From CBDBCU01 sp965242615 (GTDB taxonomy: Bacteria; Chloroflexota; Dehalococcoidia; Lucifugimonadales; UBA3495): a DNA stretch of 64,000 nucleotides. Under the pieces are notes generated by a model, which saw only the letters and a program-made list of their open reading frames with translations, did not search any database and was not told the origin of the DNA. Where the stretch lies: positions 176,261 through 240,260 of the forward strand of contig CBDESR010000002.1 in NCBI GenBank assembly GCA_965242615.1. Reading direction: 5' to 3'. Below, piece after piece: positions 42,530-51,036 of this stretch (positions are counted from its first letter, which is position 1; each line of letters opens with the position of its first letter). The position numbers and the translations under genes were made by a program.

Positions 42530-43862
42530 TCAGCCGGTCAACCGGGGGGAAGTTGCCGGAAATGCCGCCGGTTTGCAAGGACTGGTGGGACAGCTGAAGC
42601 CGGCGGTGGCGCGGATTCTGGAGGATGCCCTGGCCGGTCAGGACATTGCCGTGGCCGATGGGGTGGCGCTGTTTGACACCAGCGGGCTGGAGTTTGCCGC
42701 GCTGGGGATGGTAGCGGATGAACTGCGGCGGCGTACGGCCGGGGAATTGGCTACTTATGTGGTCAACCGCAACATCAACTTTACCAATGTCTGCATCAAG
42801 CGGTGCGGCTTTTGCGCGTTCAGCAGGGATTTTCGGGAGGAGGAAGGCTACTTCCTGCCGGTGAACGAAATTGTGCGGCGGGCCCGGGAAGCGTGGGATT
42901 ACGGGGCTACTGAGGTTTGCATTCAAGCGGGGCTGCCGCCGCAAATGGAGGGCGACCTTTACATCAAGCTGTGCCAAGCCATCAAAAGGGAACTGCCGGA
43001 GCTGCACATTCACGGCTTTTCCCCGGAGGAAGTGCTGTACGGCTCCGTCCGCTCCCGTTGCACCATCCGGGAGTATTTGCGGGAGTTGCAGGATGCCGGA
43101 GTGGGCAGTCTGCCGGGGACTTCGGCGGAGGTGCTGGACCAGGAACTGCGGGATCGGATTTCGCCGGGGCGGATCAGCGTGGAGCAGTGGGTCGAGGTGA
43201 TTACCACCGCCCACGAGTTGGGGATTCCGACCACTTCCACGGTGATGTTCGGGCATTTGGAAACGGCGGAGCATTTGGCGCGGCATCTGGCTTTGCTGCG
43301 GGATATTCAGAAGGATACCGGGGGCTTTACCGAGTTTGTGCCGCTGAGCTTTGTGAACAGCGAAGCGCCGATGTATCTGAAGGGTTTGTTGCCGGCGGTG
43401 CGGCCGGGGCCGACCGGGATGGATGTTATCAAGATGCACGCCATCGCCCGGATTATGCTGAACAACTGGATACCCAACATTCAGGCGTCGTGGGTCAAGG
43501 AAGGCAACCGCCTTTCCCAACTGCTGCTGACGGTGGGGGTGAACGATTTGGGCGGCACCTTGATTAACGAAAGCATTTCCACTTCGGCGGGGGCGCAGCA
43601 TGGGCAGCTGATGCGGCCGGGGGAGTTTCGGCGGATGATTCGGGAAGCCGGGCGTATTCCCGCCGAGCGTTACACTACCTACCAGTTGAAGCGGGTTTTT
43701 GACGATGCCGATGCGCCGGTGGATCCGCTGGACTTGGTGGGGGACAATGTGGAGGAAATCTTTGGCTCCTACCGGAAACTGGTCAATTTGGACACTTTCC
43801 GGTTTGAGCATCCCCGGCAAGCGGCCCGCTCCGGGGCGGCGGCCGGCATCACGGCGGGTTAG
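42513..43862 (+). CDS. cofH: 5-amino-6-(D-ribitylamino)uracil--L-tyrosine 4-hydroxyphenyl transferase CofH
   Basis: The second radical SAM half of FO synthase. C94/C98/C101 form the CX3CX2C motif in NVCIKRCGFCAFSRD, followed by CIQAGLPP and HIHGFSPEE, typical of CofH. The ATG at 42513 is chosen, giving 449 residues; an ATG at 42489 is an alternative. It overlaps cofG by 17 bases. Confidence 0.93.
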   Translation: MPGGISQPVNRGEVAGNAAGLQGLVGQLKPAVARILEDALAGQDIAVADGVALFDTSGLEFAALGMVADELRRRTAGELATYVVNRNINFTNVCIKRCGFCAFSRDFREEEGYFLPVNEIVRRAREAWDYGATEVCIQAGLPPQMEGDLYIKLCQAIKRELPELHIHGFSPEEVLYGSVRSRCTIREYLRELQDAGVGSLPGTSAEVLDQELRDRISPGRISVEQWVEVITTAHELGIPTTSTVMFGHLETAEHLARHLALLRDIQKDTGGFTEFVPLSFVNSEAPMYLKGLLPAVRPGPTGMDVIKMHAIARIMLNNWIPNIQASWVKEGNRLSQLLLTVGVNDLGGTLINESISTSAGAQHGQLMRPGEFRRMIREAGRIPAERYTTYQLKRVFDDADAPVDPLDLVGDNVEEIFGSYRKLVNLDTFRFEHPRQAARSGAAAGITAG

Positions 43863-43867
43863 GCGAT

Positions 43868-44833
43868 TTGCCGGCGGCAGTGCAAGGGACGGTGCTGGCT
43901 TTGGCCGGCGGTGTGGGCGGTGCCAAGCTGGTTTGGGGGCTGGCGCAAGTGCTGGAGCCGGAGCAGTTGACGGTGGCGGTGAACACCGGGGATGATGACG
44001 GCTTTCACGGCCTGCACATTTCCCCCGACCTGGATACAATGCTATATACTCTGGCCGGGTTGTCCAACCGGGAAACCGGCTGGGGTATTGCCGGGGATAC
44101 CTTTCACGGGTTGGCAATGCTGGGCCGCTACGGGGCGGAAACCTGGTTTAACTTGGGCGACCGGGACTTGGCAACGCACATCCGGCGCACCCAATTGCTG
44201 CGGGAAGGGGCAACGCTGTCGGAAGTAACGGCGGAACTGGGCCGGAGACTGGGGGTAAGGCAGCGGATAGTACCAATGTCGGATGACCCGGTGCGGACTT
44301 TTCTGACGACAGCGGCCGGGGAACTGACCATGCAGGAGTATTTTGTACGAGAGCGGAGTCAGCCGGCGGTCAGCGGGATAAGGTATCGGGGAGCGGATGA
44401 TGCCAAGCCGTCAGCCGGTTTTGCGGCGGCGTTGGCGACGGCGGAGGTTGTAATCCTTTGTCCGTCAAATCCGCTGCTGAGCTTGGGGCCGATGCTGGCG
44501 ATGCCGGGAGTTCGGGAAAGTCTGGCGGCGGTATCGGGCAAGGGCTGGCGGGCGGCGGTCAGTCCCATTGTGGGCGGCGCGGCGGTGTCCGGGCCGGCGG
44601 CGCGGCTGATGGACGGGTTGGGTTATGCGGCAACGGCGTTGGGCGTAGCCCGGCTGTATCAGGGGTTGTGTGATGTTTTCCTGACGGATGAGCGGGATGC
44701 GGCTCTTGCGCCGGCGATTGCGGAATTGGGGATGCAGGCGGTCAGCGCGCCGATAATTATGGAGACGGAGGGGGATAAGCGGGCGTTGGCGCAGTTTATC
44801 CTGGACTTGAGAGGCGGCAATGAGCGTGGATGA
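43868..44833 (+). CDS. cofD: 2-phospho-L-lactate transferase CofD
   Basis: Transfers the phospholactyl-type moiety (or PEP-derived enolpyruvate) from the guanylated donor to FO, giving F420-0. The family signature LAGGVGGAKLVWGL is at residues 11-24, followed by VNTGDDDGFHGLHISPDLDT. 321 residues, normal. TTG start 5 bases after cofH. The 3' end overlaps cofC by 14 bases. Confidence 0.94.
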   Translation: MPAAVQGTVLALAGGVGGAKLVWGLAQVLEPEQLTVAVNTGDDDGFHGLHISPDLDTMLYTLAGLSNRETGWGIAGDTFHGLAMLGRYGAETWFNLGDRDLATHIRRTQLLREGATLSEVTAELGRRLGVRQRIVPMSDDPVRTFLTTAAGELTMQEYFVRERSQPAVSGIRYRGADDAKPSAGFAAALATAEVVILCPSNPLLSLGPMLAMPGVRESLAAVSGKGWRAAVSPIVGGAAVSGPAARLMDGLGYAATALGVARLYQGLCDVFLTDERDAALAPAIAELGMQAVSAPIIMETEGDKRALAQFILDLRGGNERG

Positions 44834-45515
44834 AAGCAGCGTTGTTCCCATCATACCGATGAAGCCGCTGGCCGACTGCAAGACGCGGCTGTCCCGGCGG
44901 CTGACTGAGGAGGAACGGGGCGACTTGGTCATCGGGATGCTGCGGCGGGTGCTGATGGCGGTTAAGGGCGCCTCCATTGAGGTTTTTTGGGTAGTGGGCG
45001 GCGACTGGCGCATCCGCAATCTGGCGCGCAATTTTGACGGCCTGTGGATGGAGGATTTGGGGCGCAACCTGAACGATACGATGGACAAATCCTTTGACAA
45101 AGCGTCCCAGCGCGGCTATTCGGCGCTGTACCTGCCGGGAGATTTGCCCTTTCTGAAGCCCAGCGATTTGACCAGCCTGCTGCGTTCCGCCGGCCACGGG
45201 CGCAACATCGTGCTGGCGCCGGCACGGCGGGACAGCGGCACCAACGGCATTTTGATACCGCCGGGTTTGGCGTTCAAGCCGGAGTTAGGCAATCGCAGCT
45301 TTCCCAAGCATTTGGGCCAGGCGGCCAAGTTGGGAATTTCGGTAGCGATGTGCTACAGCGAAGGGCTGGGGTTTGACCTGGACATTCTCGAAGACCTGGA
45401 CTTTTTCGAGCAGAAAGAACCGGGCTTTCAGCGGCGTTTGACGCCGGGCAAACATCCCCCGGGTCAAGAGGAATGGGAACCGTTGAGGAGGGAAGGTGAC
45501 CCTACTGCAATCTGA
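44820..45515 (+). CDS. cofC: 2-phospho-L-lactate (or PEP/3PG) guanylyltransferase CofC
   Basis: Activates the three-carbon phosphate donor with GTP before CofD. The start VPIIPMKPLADCKTRLS at about residues 9-25 is the nucleotide-binding loop of CofC/FbiD. LPGDLPFLKPSDL and the RDSGTNGILIPPG stretch complete the family pattern. 231 residues. The gene overlaps both neighbours, so translation is coupled. Which donor (phospholactate, PEP or 3PG) is used cannot be told. Confidence 0.92.
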   Translation: MSVDESSVVPIIPMKPLADCKTRLSRRLTEEERGDLVIGMLRRVLMAVKGASIEVFWVVGGDWRIRNLARNFDGLWMEDLGRNLNDTMDKSFDKASQRGYSALYLPGDLPFLKPSDLTSLLRSAGHGRNIVLAPARRDSGTNGILIPPGLAFKPELGNRSFPKHLGQAAKLGISVAMCYSEGLGFDLDILEDLDFFEQKEPGFQRRLTPGKHPPGQEEWEPLRREGDPTAI

Positions 45516-46488
45516 TGCCGCGCCAGCCGGCCCGGTGAAACTGGGCTTGCTACTGCCGACCCGGGGCTTGCTACTAGGAGATAGGCCGCCGGCGGATGCC
45601 GACCGGATACTGAGCCTGGCGCGGCAAGCCGAGGCCGGCGGCCTGGATTCCCTGTGGGTGGGGGACAGCCTGACCGCCAAGCCGCGAATGGAGCCGCTGG
45701 CTACCCTGGCGGCGGTGGCGGCGGTTACGGAACGGGCGCGGCTGGGAACGGCGGTGCTGCTGATGGCACTACGCCACCCGGTACTGCTGGCGCAAACCCT
45801 GGCCACGGTGGACTTGATTGCTAAAGGGCGGCTACTGATTGCGGCCGGGGTTGGCGGCGCTTTTAACGATGAACAGCAACGGGAATGGCAAGCGGCCGGC
45901 GTGGCGGCAAAGCGGCGGGCGAGTCGGCTGGAGGAAATGGCGCGGATTGTGAAAGGGCTGGGCGGGACGGAACCGGTAACTTTTGCCGGGCGGCATTTCA
46001 ATCTGGATGGGGTTGCCGTTGGCCCCAAGCCGACGCAGAGCGGCGGGATTCCTTTGTTGCTGGCTTGCCACTGGCGGGCTAAAGCGCGGGAGTCGCAAAT
46101 CCGGCGGGCGGCGGAGTTGGCGGATGGCATTATTTCCATTTCCGACACCCCGGAGGAATATGCCCAAGTAGTGGCCAAGGTGCAGGAAAAGGCCGCCGAA
46201 TTGGGCCGCAATCCGGAGGCGCTGGAACGGGTGATGTACCTGACGGTGAATATGGATGCCGATAGCGGGCGGGCGGCGGCGGAAGCGGAGCGGTATCTGT
46301 TGGGCTACTATGGAGCCAACATCTGGGGACGCCGCTGGGGGCCTTTTGGCGACCCGGAACGGGTACAAGAGCGCATTACCGAATATGCCACGGCCGGGGC
46401 GCAGACGGTTATCGTGCGGTTGGCGTCTTTTGACCCGGAGCGGCAGCTTAACGATTTTCTGGAAAAAGTGGCGCCGGCCTTCCGGTAA
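45496..46488 (+). CDS. LLM-class (luciferase-like) F420-dependent oxidoreductase
   Basis: A 330-residue bacterial-luciferase-fold TIM-barrel protein: VKLGLLLPTRG, DSLWVGDSLTAKPRMEPLA, RLGTAVLLMALRHP and LLIAAGVGGAFNDEQQ are class features, and the conserved core VGDS replaces the usual VxDH-type cofactor contacts. Overlap of its start with cofC and the neighbouring F420 genes make F420H2 the likely cofactor rather than FMN. GTG start, GAGGAGGG upstream. Substrate unknown. Confidence 0.85.
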   Translation: MTLLQSDAAPAGPVKLGLLLPTRGLLLGDRPPADADRILSLARQAEAGGLDSLWVGDSLTAKPRMEPLATLAAVAAVTERARLGTAVLLMALRHPVLLAQTLATVDLIAKGRLLIAAGVGGAFNDEQQREWQAAGVAAKRRASRLEEMARIVKGLGGTEPVTFAGRHFNLDGVAVGPKPTQSGGIPLLLACHWRAKARESQIRRAAELADGIISISDTPEEYAQVVAKVQEKAAELGRNPEALERVMYLTVNMDADSGRAAAEAERYLLGYYGANIWGRRWGPFGDPERVQERITEYATAGAQTVIVRLASFDPERQLNDFLEKVAPAFR

Positions 46489-46531
46489 GGCGAACTGTTA
46501 GACAACATCAGCTCCCGGGGGAGGTGGGTTT

Positions 46532-47305
46532 TTGTATCCGATTGACCTGAGCGGCCAGAAGGGAATAGTTTTCGGCGTGGCTAATGACCGCAGCATTGCT
46601 TGGGCCATTGCCCGGCTGCTGGGGGAAGCCGGGGCGCAACTGGCTTTTACCTACCAGAACGAGCGGCTGAAAGACCGGGTGGCGCGGCTGGCGGCTACTT
46701 TGGACGATTCGCTGATTTTGCCCTGCGACGCCGCCGAGGATGAGCAGATTGCGGCGGTGTTCGAGCAGTTGAGGGATGCCTTTGGGGGGATTTCCTTTCT
46801 GGTGCATAGCATTGCCTACGCGCAGCGGGAGGATTTGGCGGGACGCTTTGCGGACACCGGGCGAGAAGGGTTTCGCGTTGCCCTGGATGTAAGCGCCTAT
46901 ACGCTGATTCCGTTGGTGAAATACGCCGCACCGCTGATGACCGGGGGCGGCAGTGTCATCACGATGACTTTTCAGGCATCGCAGAAGGTCTATCCGGGCT
47001 ACAATGTGATGGGGACGGCCAAGGCGGCCTTGGAGCATAGCGTCCGGCAACTGGCGTCCGAGTTCGGGGAAATGAATATCCGGGTCAACGCTATTTCCGC
47101 CGGGCCGTTGGATACTCTGGCGGCCCGGGGGATCCACGGCTTTCTGGATATGAAAAAAATCCACGCGGAACGGGCGCCCTTGCAGCGCAACATTAACGCC
47201 GGGGAAGTAGCCAAGACCGCCCTGTTCCTGTGCAGCGATTTGTCCAGCGGCATCACCGGATCCATCATCCCGGTGGACGCCGGGTATCACATAATGGCGG
47301 TGTAG
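46532..47305 (+). CDS. fabI: enoyl-[acyl-carrier-protein] reductase FabI
   Basis: NADH-dependent reductase that completes each fatty-acid elongation cycle. The NAD-binding GVANDRSIAWAIAR and SIAYAQR segments and catalytic Tyr-X6-Lys in GYNVMGTAKAAL are present, followed by NAISAGPLDTLAARGI. 257 residues, normal. TTG start with GGGGGAGG upstream. It follows the F420 genes, 43 bases after the LLM gene, which could be co-transcription. Confidence 0.93.
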   Translation: MYPIDLSGQKGIVFGVANDRSIAWAIARLLGEAGAQLAFTYQNERLKDRVARLAATLDDSLILPCDAAEDEQIAAVFEQLRDAFGGISFLVHSIAYAQREDLAGRFADTGREGFRVALDVSAYTLIPLVKYAAPLMTGGGSVITMTFQASQKVYPGYNVMGTAKAALEHSVRQLASEFGEMNIRVNAISAGPLDTLAARGIHGFLDMKKIHAERAPLQRNINAGEVAKTALFLCSDLSSGITGSIIPVDAGYHIMAV

Positions 47306-47345
47306 TTGGGGATGGCTTTCCCGGAAAGCCCGGGGAAAGGCGCGG

Positions 47346-48197
47346 TTAGATGGTTTCCAACTGCCGGCGGTCGGCGGCCTGCCGCTCGGCGCGGCCGAGG
47401 CGGCCGTAGGCTTCGGCCCGCTGTTCCCAAGCCTGCTTGTATTTGGGGTCGAGGGCGATGGCTTTGGTGAACTGGTCCACGGCTTCCTGAAAGCGGCCTT
47501 GGCGGAAAAGGGCGATGCCGCGCTCGGTCAGGTTGGCGGCCGTGGGGATGCGGCGCGGCGTTGAGGCCGGCGCGGCGGGAATGGTTTCGGTCGGCGCCGG
47601 CGGGGGCGGTTCAGTATCCTGAGCCAAAACCGGGGCCGGTTCCGGGATGGCGGCCGGGATTGCCGGTTCCGGCGGGATAATCTCTGGCGATTCCGGGGAC
47701 GGTTCCGCAGCCGGCGCGGCTTTTACATCCTCAAGGGTAGTTTCCAGGACGGCGGCGGCCGCCGGTTCCGGTGTGGGAGTAGCCGCCGGGGTCGCCGCGG
47801 CAATTTCATCGGTTTCGGCGGCCGGGGTGTAGCTTTGGGACAAGTCCCAACCGCAGTGGACGCAATAGTTTTGCCCGCCGGCTTCCGGGATGGCGCAGCG
47901 GGGGCAAGCGTGGGCGGAAGGGGCGGCGGCGACCGGGGCCGCCGGGGCGTTGTCGCTGCGGCGGCGAAACAGCGGGCTGCGGAACAGCAGTAGAAAAACC
48001 AGCGGCGCCATCCCGATAAAGACCATATAGCGGCGCCACTCCTCCGGCAGCACGAACCAGCCTACAGCCATCAGCAGGGCGGAGCCGATGCCCCACAGCA
48101 AGGGGTTCAAGCCCTTGGCGTGGGCCAGCCGCACCGTCCACAGGACAATAATCGCCAAGGAAATCAGTTGCCAAATCGAGGGCAAGACGGAATCCAC
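47346..48197 (-). CDS. membrane protein with a zinc ribbon and TPR-type repeats
   Basis: 283 residues. Two to three hydrophobic helices at residues ~8-75, then a zinc ribbon CPRC-X12-CVHC near residues 99-118, a long Pro/Ala/Glu linker, and two TPR-like units at the C-terminus (ALFRQGRFQEAVDQFTKAIA). Plus-strand fabI ends 40 bases from it (convergent). GTG start. A candidate promoter TTGCCC-18-TATATT lies at 48232-48261. Function unknown; adaptor roles are typical of this layout. Confidence 0.75.
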   Translation of the reverse strand: MDSVLPSIWQLISLAIIVLWTVRLAHAKGLNPLLWGIGSALLMAVGWFVLPEEWRRYMVFIGMAPLVFLLLFRSPLFRRRSDNAPAAPVAAAPSAHACPRCAIPEAGGQNYCVHCGWDLSQSYTPAAETDEIAAATPAATPTPEPAAAAVLETTLEDVKAAPAAEPSPESPEIIPPEPAIPAAIPEPAPVLAQDTEPPPPAPTETIPAAPASTPRRIPTAANLTERGIALFRQGRFQEAVDQFTKAIALDPKYKQAWEQRAEAYGRLGRAERQAADRRQLETI

Positions 48198-48231
48198 GGC
48201 GGAAAGCCTCCCGAATCTGTATCTATCCCTA

Positions 48232-48261
48232 AATATACACTACTTCGGGCGGGTTGGGCAA
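48232..48261 (-). promoter_or_regulatory. possible promoter for the zinc-ribbon/TPR gene
   Basis: Minus strand: TTGCCC (48256-48261), 18-base spacer, TATATT (48232-48237), about 35 bases before the GTG start. Confidence 0.4.
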
Positions 48262-48303
48262 TGCCTGTTGAGGGGCGGCCGGCGGTTGCCGGTTGCCATT
48301 CCA

Positions 48304-48331
48304 TTGACCGGCTAGGGGGATGTGCTATAAT
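48304..48331 (+). promoter_or_regulatory. sigma70-type promoter for fbp
   Basis: TTGACC (48304-48309), 16-base spacer, consensus TATAAT (48326-48331). Transcription would begin near 48338, leaving a ~140-base untranslated leader before the ATG at 48478. Confidence 0.65.
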
Positions 48332-48477
48332 GCTGGCCGTTGCAAAGGCGTAAAATCGGCGATGGTTCCGACTCTTGCCGGCGGGTCTTGACCGGTTAAA
48401 GGGCGGATTGTTACGGTTGGCAAAGCAATCCGGGCCCGGGGGTTGCTCCGGGCGGGCGGAATAAGGAGAAAGGAGTT

Positions 48478-49653
48478 ATGAAACTCACCATTTCGGTACT
48501 GAAAGCCGATGTTGGCTCGATTGGCGGCCATACCAAGCCCTCGGAGCGGATGATGGATGCGACCCGGGCGGCGGTGGCGGATGCCATCAGCAGCGGGCTG
48601 CTGATTGACGGCTATGTGGGGCATACCGGGGATGACATTTGTATGACCACGACCCACACCCGGGGGGCTAACGATACCGAGGTCCACCAGTTCGCGTGGA
48701 CTACTTTCCTGAAAGCTACGGACATTGCCCGGCAGTACGGGCTGTACGGGGCGGGACAGGATTTGCTGGCGGATGCGCCGTCGGGGAACATTCGGGGGGC
48801 CGGGCCGGCGGTGGCCGAGGTGGAGTTTGACCACGACCCGGTCAAGACCAATCCGCTGCGGCCGGCGGAGTCCTTTATGGTGCTGGCGGCGGACAAGTGC
48901 GGGCCGGGGGCTTATAACCTGCCGATGTTTTTGGGCTTTGCCGACCCGATGTATTGCGGCGGGCTGATGCTGCCGCGGTTGAGCGAGGGCTTTACCTTTA
49001 ACATCATCGATATGGACAACACCGAGGGGGACAGCCTGATTGCGCTGAATGCCCCGGAGGATTACTACAAGCTGGCGGTGCTGCTGCGGGACAACGAACG
49101 GTTCGGCATTGACTCCATCGTTTCCCGTTACTCCGGGCAGACGGCGGCGGCCATTTCGGCGACGCGGCTGCACAACATTGCCGGCAGTTACACCGGCAAG
49201 GATGACCCGGTGGCGGTGGTGCGGAATCAAGGGATTTTCCCGGCGCCGGAGGAACTGACTTCGCCCTACGCCAAGGCCCACTACATTGGCGGGGACGCCC
49301 GGGGTTCCCATGTGATGCCGCTGATGCCGGTGCCCATCAACACGCCGGTGACCGGGATGTATTGCCTGCCGCTGGTTTCCTGCGTGGGCTTTTCCATTGC
49401 GGCCGATGGCACTTTTTCCGACTCCAGCATCGACTTTTTTGACAATCAGTCTTGGGATTATGTGCGGCAGTTGGCGCAGCAGAAGGGCATTGAGATGCGG
49501 TCGCAGGGCTGGTCGGGGGCGGCGATGCTGCCTTACGGGGAACTGGAATACTCCGGTTTCCGGCAGAGCATCGGCAATCTGGTGGACCGGTTCGCCTTCC
49601 GCAACGGTCACGGTGCCGGCATCCCGGAAAAGGCGGGGGCCGCCGGCGATTAG
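48478..49653 (+). CDS. fbp: fructose-1,6-bisphosphate aldolase/phosphatase (archaeal type V)
   Basis: Bifunctional enzyme of gluconeogenesis, first described in archaea and deep-branching bacteria; it condenses triose phosphates and then dephosphorylates the bisphosphate. MKLTISVLKADVGSIGGHT, with metal ligands, and the end NQSWDYVRQLAQQKGIEMR match this family, as do GHTGDDICM and FGFADPMYCGG-like GFADPMYCGG. 391 residues, normal. ATG start with AAGGAG. Own promoter and terminator. Confidence 0.93.
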   Translation: MKLTISVLKADVGSIGGHTKPSERMMDATRAAVADAISSGLLIDGYVGHTGDDICMTTTHTRGANDTEVHQFAWTTFLKATDIARQYGLYGAGQDLLADAPSGNIRGAGPAVAEVEFDHDPVKTNPLRPAESFMVLAADKCGPGAYNLPMFLGFADPMYCGGLMLPRLSEGFTFNIIDMDNTEGDSLIALNAPEDYYKLAVLLRDNERFGIDSIVSRYSGQTAAAISATRLHNIAGSYTGKDDPVAVVRNQGIFPAPEELTSPYAKAHYIGGDARGSHVMPLMPVPINTPVTGMYCLPLVSCVGFSIAADGTFSDSSIDFFDNQSWDYVRQLAQQKGIEMRSQGWSGAAMLPYGELEYSGFRQSIGNLVDRFAFRNGHGAGIPEKAGAAGD

Positions 49654-49690
49654 GCGGTTTTTCCCGGTTGGGGAAAAGGGTAAGGGAAAG

Positions 49691-49724
49691 GCCCGGACTG
49701 GTTGCAGTCCGGGCTTTTCTTTAT
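49691..49724 (+). terminator. intrinsic terminator after fbp
   Basis: GCCCGGACTG (49691-49700), loop GTTG, CAGTCCGGGC (49705-49714), then TTTTCTTTATT. It also precedes the end of the convergent aminotransferase gene. Confidence 0.88.
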
Positions 49725-49760
49725 TGATGGGATAAACCGCTAGAGCAACAGTCCTTTGCC

Positions 49761-50957
49761 CTAGCCGCGCAAGACGCCGTGGCCTTCCAGGATGCGGGCC
49801 AGTTCAGCTACGCCTTCGGAAACATGGTCGGCGGTGGGGTGGCCAAAGCAGAGGCGGGCGCAGTTGGCGCCGCGGCCTTCCGGGGAGAACATGGTGCCGT
49901 TGTAGTAGCCGACGCCCTGCTGAAAGACTTGCTCTTGCAAGGCGGCCAGGTCAGTACCTTCCGGCATTTCGAGCCAGATGTAGAGGCCGCCTTCCGGCTT
50001 GCTCCATTGGGCGGCGTCGCCAAAGTTTTCACCCAGGGCGGCCAGCATTGCATCCCGCTTGACCCGGAGGGACTGGTTTTGTTCGGCGATGTGGGCGTCG
50101 AGATTGCCCTTGACATATTCCTGCACGGCCAGGGCGGCGAACTGGTTGACGCCGCCACCGCCCTTGAAGCTCAGGGCCCGCTGGATTACAGCGGAGGGGG
50201 CGACCAGATAGCCGAGGCGCATCCCGGGGGCGACGATTTTGGAAAAGGAACCGACATACAGCACCCGCCCGGTGTCGTCCAAAGAGTGGAAAGAGGCAAC
50301 ATCCTCCCCCTCAAAGCGGAGGTCAACATAACAGTCGTCCTCCAGCACCGGCACGCCGTAGCGGGAAGTGATTTCCAAGGTTTTAATGCGCCGTTCCAGA
50401 GTCATCGTCCAGCCCAAGGGGTTCTGAAAGACCGGGATGGTGTAGAGGAACTTGACCTTTTTGCCCTGGGCGGTCAGGTCGGCAAGGGTGGATTCCAGTT
50501 GCTCCGGGAGGATGCCTTCCTGGTCGCACTTGAGGCTGCGGACATCGGCCCCGAAACGCTGCATAGCCCGCAAAGTCCCCAGATAGACATATTCCTCGGT
50601 CAGCAGCACATCGCCCGGGTCGGTCAATGCGCCAATGAGCATGGCGATGGCTTCGCCGGAGCCGGAAGTGAGGACAATATCCTCCGGGCTGACGGTCATT
50701 TGGCGGTCTTGGGCCAACTTTTCGGCCAGCCACTCGCGGAGGGAGGGCAAGCCGGCGGAAACGGGATAGAGGGCCAAATCCCGCCCTTCCCGTTCCAGGG
50801 CGACCCGCAGGGAGTCGGCAAGGCCGGTCAGCGGCAGGGTATCCGGGTCGGGATAGGCTACGGCAAAGTCGTACTTGGCGTGGCGGTTTTCGCCGCGGGC
50901 AACGGCTACCGAGTTGCGGGAGTAGAGGCTGTCGTAGTTGAAGGAATTAGCGGGCAT
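49761..50957 (-). CDS. PLP-dependent aminotransferase, class I/II (LysN/MocR-domain-like)
   Basis: 398-residue fold-type I aminotransferase. LTSGSGEAIAMLIGALTDPG, EDDCYVDLRFEG with cofactor-contacting Asp/Tyr, and the PLP lysine K240 in VGSFSKIVAPGMRLGY are visible. The closest known group is that of 2-aminoadipate/valine/aromatic aminotransferases and the MocR domain; there is no helix-turn-helix here. Substrate unknown; the aspS gene lies 79 bases upstream on the same strand. Confidence 0.85.
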   Translation of the reverse strand: MPANSFNYDSLYSRNSVAVARGENRHAKYDFAVAYPDPDTLPLTGLADSLRVALEREGRDLALYPVSAGLPSLREWLAEKLAQDRQMTVSPEDIVLTSGSGEAIAMLIGALTDPGDVLLTEEYVYLGTLRAMQRFGADVRSLKCDQEGILPEQLESTLADLTAQGKKVKFLYTIPVFQNPLGWTMTLERRIKTLEITSRYGVPVLEDDCYVDLRFEGEDVASFHSLDDTGRVLYVGSFSKIVAPGMRLGYLVAPSAVIQRALSFKGGGGVNQFAALAVQEYVKGNLDAHIAEQNQSLRVKRDAMLAALGENFGDAAQWSKPEGGLYIWLEMPEGTDLAALQEQVFQQGVGYYNGTMFSPEGRGANCARLCFGHPTADHVSEGVAELARILEGHGVLRG

Positions 50958-51036
50958 ACCGTTACCTCCTGAGGTTGCGATACGGGATTATCCGGGCCGG
51001 TAGTTGCCGGGTCTCTCCGGGGAAGTTAAGCGGCGG

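Noticed and set aside
42492..44117. Minus-strand ORF of 541 codons opposite cofH
   Set aside because: Shadow of CofH: composition and position both explained by the radical SAM gene.
48325..49611. Minus-strand ORF of 428 codons opposite fbp
   Set aside because: Shadow of fbp; no promoter or domain pattern.
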